A stretch of DNA of 64,000 nt from Oryzias latipes (lineage: Eukaryota > Chordata > Actinopteri > Beloniformes > Adrianichthyidae), in NCBI RefSeq assembly GCF_002234675.1, contig NC_019878.2, positions 3,970,688 to 4,034,687 of the forward strand, written 5' to 3'. A program made the position numbers and the translations under genes. Shown in pieces: positions 58,280-64,000 of this stretch. The notes under the pieces were generated by a model, which made no database searches, was not told the origin of the DNA, and saw only the letters and a list, made by a program, of their open reading frames with translations. Numbering within the stretch: position 1 is the first letter of the stretch; the number at the start of each line of letters is the position of its first letter.

Positions 58280-61200
58280 AAAATATCTAGAATAGCTTGA
58301 GGAACTGTTCCAAGAACGGCTCCAAAAACAGTTTCAAGATAACAGATCCTAGAACAGCTCCAAAAAGAGTTTCAAGAACAGAACTGATAACAGCTCCTTA
58401 AGTTGTTACAACGAAGGACTCCTTGAATGACTCAAAGGAACGGCTCCAAGAACAGTTCAGAAAAAAACTCCGACAATAGTTTCAAGAACAGTTCCAAGAA
58501 CGGCTTCAAAAAATGGCTTCAAGATCAGTTTTAAGAAACGTTTCAGGAACAGCTACAAGAATGGCTTTAAAAAAGGCTCAGATAAACAACTCTTTGAATT
58601 TAATTAGAGGAACAGCTCAGAGTAATGACTCCTTTAATGGATAATAGGAACAGCTCCAAGGATGGCTTCAAGAACAGTTCCGAAAACGGCTTCAAGAAGA
58701 GTTATTAGACCAACTCAAAGAACAGTCTTAAGAACAGCATCAACAACGGCTCCAAATACTGCAAAAACAGCTTCAAGAACAGTTTCAACAACAGTTTCAA
58801 GAAGAGCTCCAAGAAGGGCTCCAAGAACAACTCCAAGAACGACTTCTAGCACATCTCCAAAAACTGGTTTCAGGGACTGTTCCAATACCAGCTCCAAAAA
58901 CAGCTTCAAGGATGGCTCTGAGGAACAACTCCTTGAATTGCTCCAAGGAACGACTCCTTGAACGCATTGGAGGAACGGCTGAGAGGAACGAATCCTTGAA
59001 TGGCTCAGATGAATCGGCTCCTAAAAAAGGTCCAAGAATAGTTTCAAGAACAGTTCCAGAAACAGTTCCAAGAATGGCTCCAGTTGCGGTTTTTAGCACA
59101 GTTCCAAAAATGGCTCCAAAAATGGTTTCAAGGACACTTCCAAGAACAAGTCCAAAAACAGTTCCAACAAAAGTTTCAAGAACAGTTCTGAAAACGGCTT
59201 CAAGAACAGCTCCAAAAATAGCTCGAGGAACTGTTCCTAGAACAGCTCCGAAAATATTTTCAAGAACAGAACTGATAACGGCTCCTTAAGTTTTTACAAC
59301 GAAGGACTCCTTGAATGACTCAGAGTAACGGCTCCAAGAACAGTTCAGAAAAAAACTCCAACAAGTTTCAAGAACAGTTCCAAGAACGGCTTCAAAAAAT
59401 GGCTTCAAGATCAGTTTTAAGAAACGTTTCAGGAACAGCTACAAGAATGGCTTTAAAAAAGGCGCAGATGAACAACTCCTTGAATTTAATTAGAGGAACA
59501 GCTCAGAGTAATGACTCCTTTAATGGATAAGAGGAACAGCTCCAAGGATGGCTTCAAGAACAGTTCCGAAAACGGCTTCAAGAAGAGTTATTAGACCAAC
59601 TCAAAGAACAGTCTTAAGAACAGCATCAACAACGGCTCCAAATACTGCAAAAACAGCTTCAAGAACAGTTTCAACAACAGTTTCAAGAAGAGCTCCAAGA
59701 ACGACTCCAAGAACGACTCCAAGAACGACTTCTAGCACAGCTCCAAAAACTGGTTTCAGGGACTGTTCCAAGAACAGCTCCAAAAATGGTTTCAAGAACA
59801 GTTCTGATAACGGCTAAAGACAGTTTAGATAACAGCTTTAATATTGGATTCAGAACAGCTCAGAGGAACAACTCCTTAAGTTGTTACAAGGAAGGACTCC
59901 TTGAATGACTCAGAGGAACGGCTCCAAGAACAGTTCAGAAAACAACTCCAACAATAGTTTTAAGAACAGTTTCAAGAACAGCTCCAAAATGGGTTTCAAG
60001 AACAGTTCAGAAAACAACTCCAACAATAGTTTTAAGAACAGTTTCAAGAACAGCTCCAAAATTGGTTTCAAGAACAGTTCAGAAAACAACTCCAACAATA
60101 GTTTTAAGAACAGTTTCAAGAACAGCTCCAAAATGGGTTTCAAGAACACTTCCAAGAACGGCTTTAAAAAAAGGCCCTGAGGAAGAACCCTTGAAATTGC
60201 TCAGAGAAATTACCCCTTTAATGGATCAAAGGAACTGCTCCAAGAACGGCTTCAAGAAAAGTTCCTAAAACAGTTCCAAGAACGGCTCCATGAACGATTT
60301 AAAGCACAGTTACAAAAATGGCTCTAAGAATGGTTTCTAGAACAGTTTCAAGAACCGTTCTAGAAACCGTTCTAGAAACGGTTCTTGAAACAGCCTCCAA
60401 TAAAAGTTTTAAGAACGATTCCAAGAATGGATCCAAAAACAGTTTTAAGAACAGCTCAAAGAACGGCCCCAAGAACAGCTCTCGGAACCTGTCCAAGAAC
60501 AGCTCCAAAAATGGGCTTAAGAACAGTTCCCAGAATGCCTCCAAAAACGGTTTTAAAAACAGTTCCAAAATCAGCTCTAAGAGTGGTTGCAAGAACCACT
60601 CTATGAATGGCTCAGAGGAATGACTACTAGAACGGCTCCAAAAAGGCTCCAAGAACCGCTTTTAGAACGGCTCCTGGAACAGCTCCAAGAATGGCTCCTA
60701 GAACGGCTCAGAGGAACAACTCCTTGAATGGCTCCAAGAACGGCTTTAACCCTTGTGCTATCCTATTGGGTCCAGATGACCCCACCCTTACTTTGACGTG
60801 TTCTCCCTACCATGACAAAGGTGGATAAAGGTGGAAAGATTTCATGTAATCCATGGACACCAGTGAAGATCACAAATCATTGAAGAAAAAAGGTTCAGCG
60901 CACTGTCTAGTGGGTCTAGATGACCCCACTCCCAATGTTGAAGTGCCTAGGATAGCTCAAGGGTTACGAAACGACTCCGTGCATTGCTCCAAAGAATGAC
61001 ACCTTAAATGGCTCAGAGAAATGACTCCTGAAAATAGTCCTAGAACTGCTTCAAGAACGGCTCAGACGAAGAACTCTTTGAATAGCTCACAGGATCGACT
61101 CCTAGAACGGCTCTGAGCAATAACTCCTTGAATGGCTCAGAAAAACTACTTCAAGAACATTTGAGAGGAAGGACTTCTAGAATGGCTCTGAGGAACGGCT

Positions 61201-61310
61201 CCAAAAAGGGCACAGAGGAACAACTCCTTGAAAAAAAACTCCTTGAATGGCTGAAAGAAATGACTCCTAGAACGGCTTCATTGTGGTTGAAGAAAGACAG
61301 CTTCAGGTTG
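58280..61310. repeat. degenerate AAGAACRGCTCC-type tandem array
   Basis: Hundreds of 12- to 15-bp imperfect units (AAGAACAGCTCC, AAGAACGGCTTC, AAAAACAGTTTC). A segment of several hundred bp is duplicated: the text around 58662-58900 recurs at 59548-59790, 886 bp later. A 63-bp unit is repeated three times at about 59930-60140. Interrupted by the MITE at 60748-60965. Ser-Lys-Asn and Arg-Thr-Val-Pro reading frames are artefacts. Confidence 0.93.
60748..60965 (-). mobile_element. 209-bp MITE family, copy 6
   Basis: Inserted in the degenerate tandem array, which continues on both sides. 218 bp, with a small change near the left terminus (TATTGGGTCCAG). The array is therefore older than this insertion. 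Confidence 0.92.
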
Positions 61311-61499
61311 TAAAGAAAAAAAGACTTCAAGCTTCAAGTCTTCAGGAAGGCATAGACTCTATCCAGGCAGGTTGGCTGCAGGGCTGTTGCCATCTACTGG
61401 TGAAATGCTAAACAGGAGTCCTGTTTTGATCCAGACTTGGGGATAAAATGTACTTTAGAGAAGCCGGCTTTGACAGAACAATTTAATATAATTTACTTA
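61311..61499. other. short non-coding stretch with CTCF-like motif
   Basis: 61386-61400 on the minus strand, CCAGTAGATGGCAAC, matches the CTCF consensus at 14 of 15 positions. Confidence 0.4.
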
Positions 61500-61855
61500 A
61501 GTTAAGCTGCGCTGTGGAACAGTGTTTAGTGTGCTCACCTCACAGAGAGAAGGCTCGGGTTCAGGTCTAGGTTTTTTCTGTGTGGAGTTTACACGTTATC
61601 CTCGTGCATGTGTGGATTTTCTACTTGAAGTCTGGTTTCCTCCCACAGTCCAAAAACAAAGCTTCATAGGTTGATTGGTGAATCTATATTATCCCTAGGT
61701 GTAGATGTGGAGTTGTGTGGCCCTGGGACTGACTGGCGACCTGTTGAGGATGTACCCCGCCTTCGTCTAACAGCAGCTGGGTTGGCCAAAGCAACTCTGT
61801 GACCCCAAAAGGGATTTAGCGAGTTCAGAAATTGGATGGGTGGATCCAATTGCTG
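61500..61855 (+). mobile_element. tRNA-derived SINE
   Basis: A degraded A/B-box head (AACAGTGTTTAGTGTGCTCACC, GGCTCGGGTTCAGGTCT) is followed by the body (TGTGTGGAGTTTACACG, GGTTTCCTCCCACAGTCCAA, GACTGGCGACCTGTTGAGG, GTACCCCGCCTTCG) and a 3' end with AAATTGGATGGGTGG. Same family as the split SINE at 19700-20620. Confidence 0.8.
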
Positions 61856-64000
61856 CAGATGTTAAAAAAATGTTCCTTCTGAAACAGTTTTTAAAACCAT
61901 CTTAAGACATTTCAGACACGTTTGACCGACACAGCTTTTCTTAATATAGCCTTTATTGCTTTTCTATTGGTTTGAATATAGAGGTTTACATCTCTTGACT
62001 TAGTGAAACACTGCCATGTTGTCACACAGCAGGAGGCGCAAAAGGAGGCCATCACAGGAGGACAGTGGGGTTAATGCTGCGTGACTGAGGTCCAGTGCAC
62101 TTGAACGTCATGATCCGTAGACACAGTTGAAAGCAGAAAACGGGGAGAGTGTCACAAATCAAAGCTCATCTTCTGTTAGGTGACGGTGAGTTCACAGTCA
62201 AGTGCTGAATGTAGTGATTTACAGATCCAAGACGCCAATTCAAAAAAAGGGCAGGGTGGGGGTGGATCTGGAGTGGATGCGCTCAGGAGAGGAGAGAACA
62301 AAGCATTTCCAATGATGGATTTGTGAAAGACCCTGAGAGCGAGATTACATAGTTTTATATTTATATGTGTAGAAGTTGTAAAGAAAGAAATTATCCATAA
62401 CTGAACACATTAGATTGACATGCAAAAAAACAAAATCTAACCTAAAAGTCACCCTTTAACTGAACACAGTGGATTTTCACAGTTGTATATGCATTAACAA
62501 ATCATAGAGGAAAAACTCTAAACTAAAGACAGAATCAACGGTCTCCAACAACCCCTCATTTACAGGAGATCTACATAAAGCTTTTGAATTCAGAGGTTCT
62601 TATTGCGAGTTGTATGCCGGCCCGCTGGACCGTGAAGTCCACAACACAAACCATTAGTTCCTCATAACAGTTCTGCAGCATCAAAGTTAGATTCTCACAC
62701 ATGGCTTCTTCTCGATCATCGTAGAAAGACGGCTCACATTCACACACGCACGCCTGACCTCCAAATAAATACACCTAAAAACAATTCACATGCATTCGAG
62801 TGGAAGTCCAGTATTCAAACGGCTGCGCATACACACACGCCCGCCCACACACACACACACACACACACACAGTCAGGTGAGTGCACGTTTCCACTGCAGA
62901 GGGAGCAGAGCGCCAACAGGACCGTTCAGAGGGAATCAGCTTCATCCGTTCACACAGAGGCTGATGCTTCACAGCGACAGCAGCAGCTGCTGCAGACTGA
63001 TCAGCACCTCTGTGGAAGAGGCCTCGCAAATGCAGACCAAAACCAAGCGTCCGCCTCGTAGCCCTTTAGCATTGTGGCATTTGACTGTTCTTCACAACAT
63101 TTATTAGTCAGTTTGTTTTAAAAGTTAGGAGACAGGAATGAAACTGGTTCTTTTTACCATGCTAACAGCAGATCGGATTCAGCAGCAGCTAATCACAGCT
63201 AACAGGTTGCTGTTAGTATCTTTAGCTAAAGGGCAAGCAGTGTTAGCTAAGCTACAGCTAAAAATTTATGCAATGGAATCATTATTTGTTATTCTAAACC
63301 TAACAGCTCATTTTCCCAATTAAATAGTTTGTTTTATTAGTTTTGGTCAAATTGACAGAAAAAAGGCAAATGTGACTTCATGGAGCTGAGGGTAAAACAT
63401 TTCCTCTGCAGAGGCTGCTGGGACTTTGAGTTCCTAACTACTTGAACAGTCTGAAGGAACCAGTTCACTCCCTCTTGATTGTGTCTCGCAGAAATCATAC
63501 AAACAGGAGTAAGCAGGAGGTCTGGTGCCCCTGTGCAGCACCGTCCATCCCAGAAGCTGTGCTTATTGTGCTTCAACCGGCCATCTGCGGCCACGTCTGC
63601 AGGGAGACGCTCAGGCTGGATTTGTTTACGAGGTTGGTTAATGTTTAGAAAAAACTAACTATGACATGGAAAACTGGCTATACTGATCTGCACACAAACA
63701 AGAAAATACAAAACCTGCCCCACTAGCCTTTCAGAATTAATAACCAGGTCATGCTACGCGAGGTTATCTAGCCCTTTGACGCGGCTAGACGCAGGCTCAC
63801 ACACTTAAGAAACACTAAAACGGGTAAACTGATTGTCTCTGAAGCTGACCTCCTTTTGTTTGTTTAGACGTTTAGAGGACAAACTTCGCATGTTAGGAAA
63901 ATGCAGCTTTTTCTAGGCCTGATCCAGTCAAGGCGTGGTGCTGCAGGACGTCAGGGAAACTTCAGATACTCTGAGGCTAGCAAGCTAGAGGCTAGCTTCA
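61856..64000. other. non-coding, no gene recognised
   Basis: (CA)n at 62848-62872. No domain or exon identified on either strand; GCTAGC/GTTAGC-rich sequence near 63150-63260 and at the window end. Confidence 0.5.

Noticed and set aside
58660..60620. Ser/Lys/Asn-rich and Arg/Thr/Val/Pro-rich frames
   Set aside because: Products of the 12-15 bp tandem array; no start context, domain or splice support.

Overview
The window is vertebrate nuclear DNA, almost certainly from a ray-finned fish. It holds intron-split genes with GT..AG junctions, long AT-rich non-coding stretches, many microsatellites, and a fish-type transposon mix (Tc1-like, hAT-like, PIF/Harbinger-like, L2/CR1, L1-like, Rex3/RTE-like and Ty3/Gypsy remnants, tRNA-derived SINE). 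Several repeats resemble ones I associate with Oryzias (medaka), but that placement is an impression. I see no bacterial operons, CRISPR arrays or phage genes.

Two protein-coding genes can be rebuilt exon by exon. nrn1 (neuritin) is on the minus strand, with three coding exons between 35927 and 26881; it predicts a 143-residue secreted, GPI-anchored protein. A transglutaminase of the coagulation factor XIII A-chain type (f13a1-like) is on the plus strand, with 17 coding exons from 47625 to 57354; it predicts 726 residues with the full Cys-His-Asp triad. NRN1 and F13A1 are also neighbours on human chromosome 6p25, so the block is ancient. Here they are divergent, with about 11.7 kb between start codons.

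Layout: 1-2.3 kb is non-coding with one MITE. 2.3-13.1 kb is a transposon graveyard: two L1-like LINE 3' regions, an L2 end, a Tc1-like element with a nearly intact transposase, a shredded GTTACTAATGACTAGA-type tandem array, a decayed Gypsy element and an ATGT microsatellite. 13.1-26.3 kb is non-coding with Rex3 (hAT nested inside), MITE and L2/SINE insertions. 26.3-36.2 kb is nrn1, whose introns carry MITEs, other DNA elements, a Z-DNA-prone repeat and a CpG-rich block. 36.2-46.6 kb is the intergenic interval, with a perfect CRE, a CTCF-type motif, a decayed Tc1, a Harbinger-like element and a 5S rRNA-derived pseudogene. 46.6-58.0 kb is f13a1, whose intron 9 is mostly a 24-bp minisatellite. 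58.3-61.3 kb is a degenerate satellite-like array split by a MITE. 61.3-64 kb is non-coding with one SINE.

The genes do not form a pathway: neuritin is a neuronal activity-regulated factor and factor XIII A is a protein cross-linker. I found no convincing new molecular system. The most interesting features are architectural: the divergent nrn1/f13a1 arrangement with candidate CRE and convergent CTCF-type motifs, a candidate thrombin-type site in the transglutaminase, an intron built from about 54 repeats that each carry an E-box and a donor-like motif, and a six-copy 209-bp MITE family.
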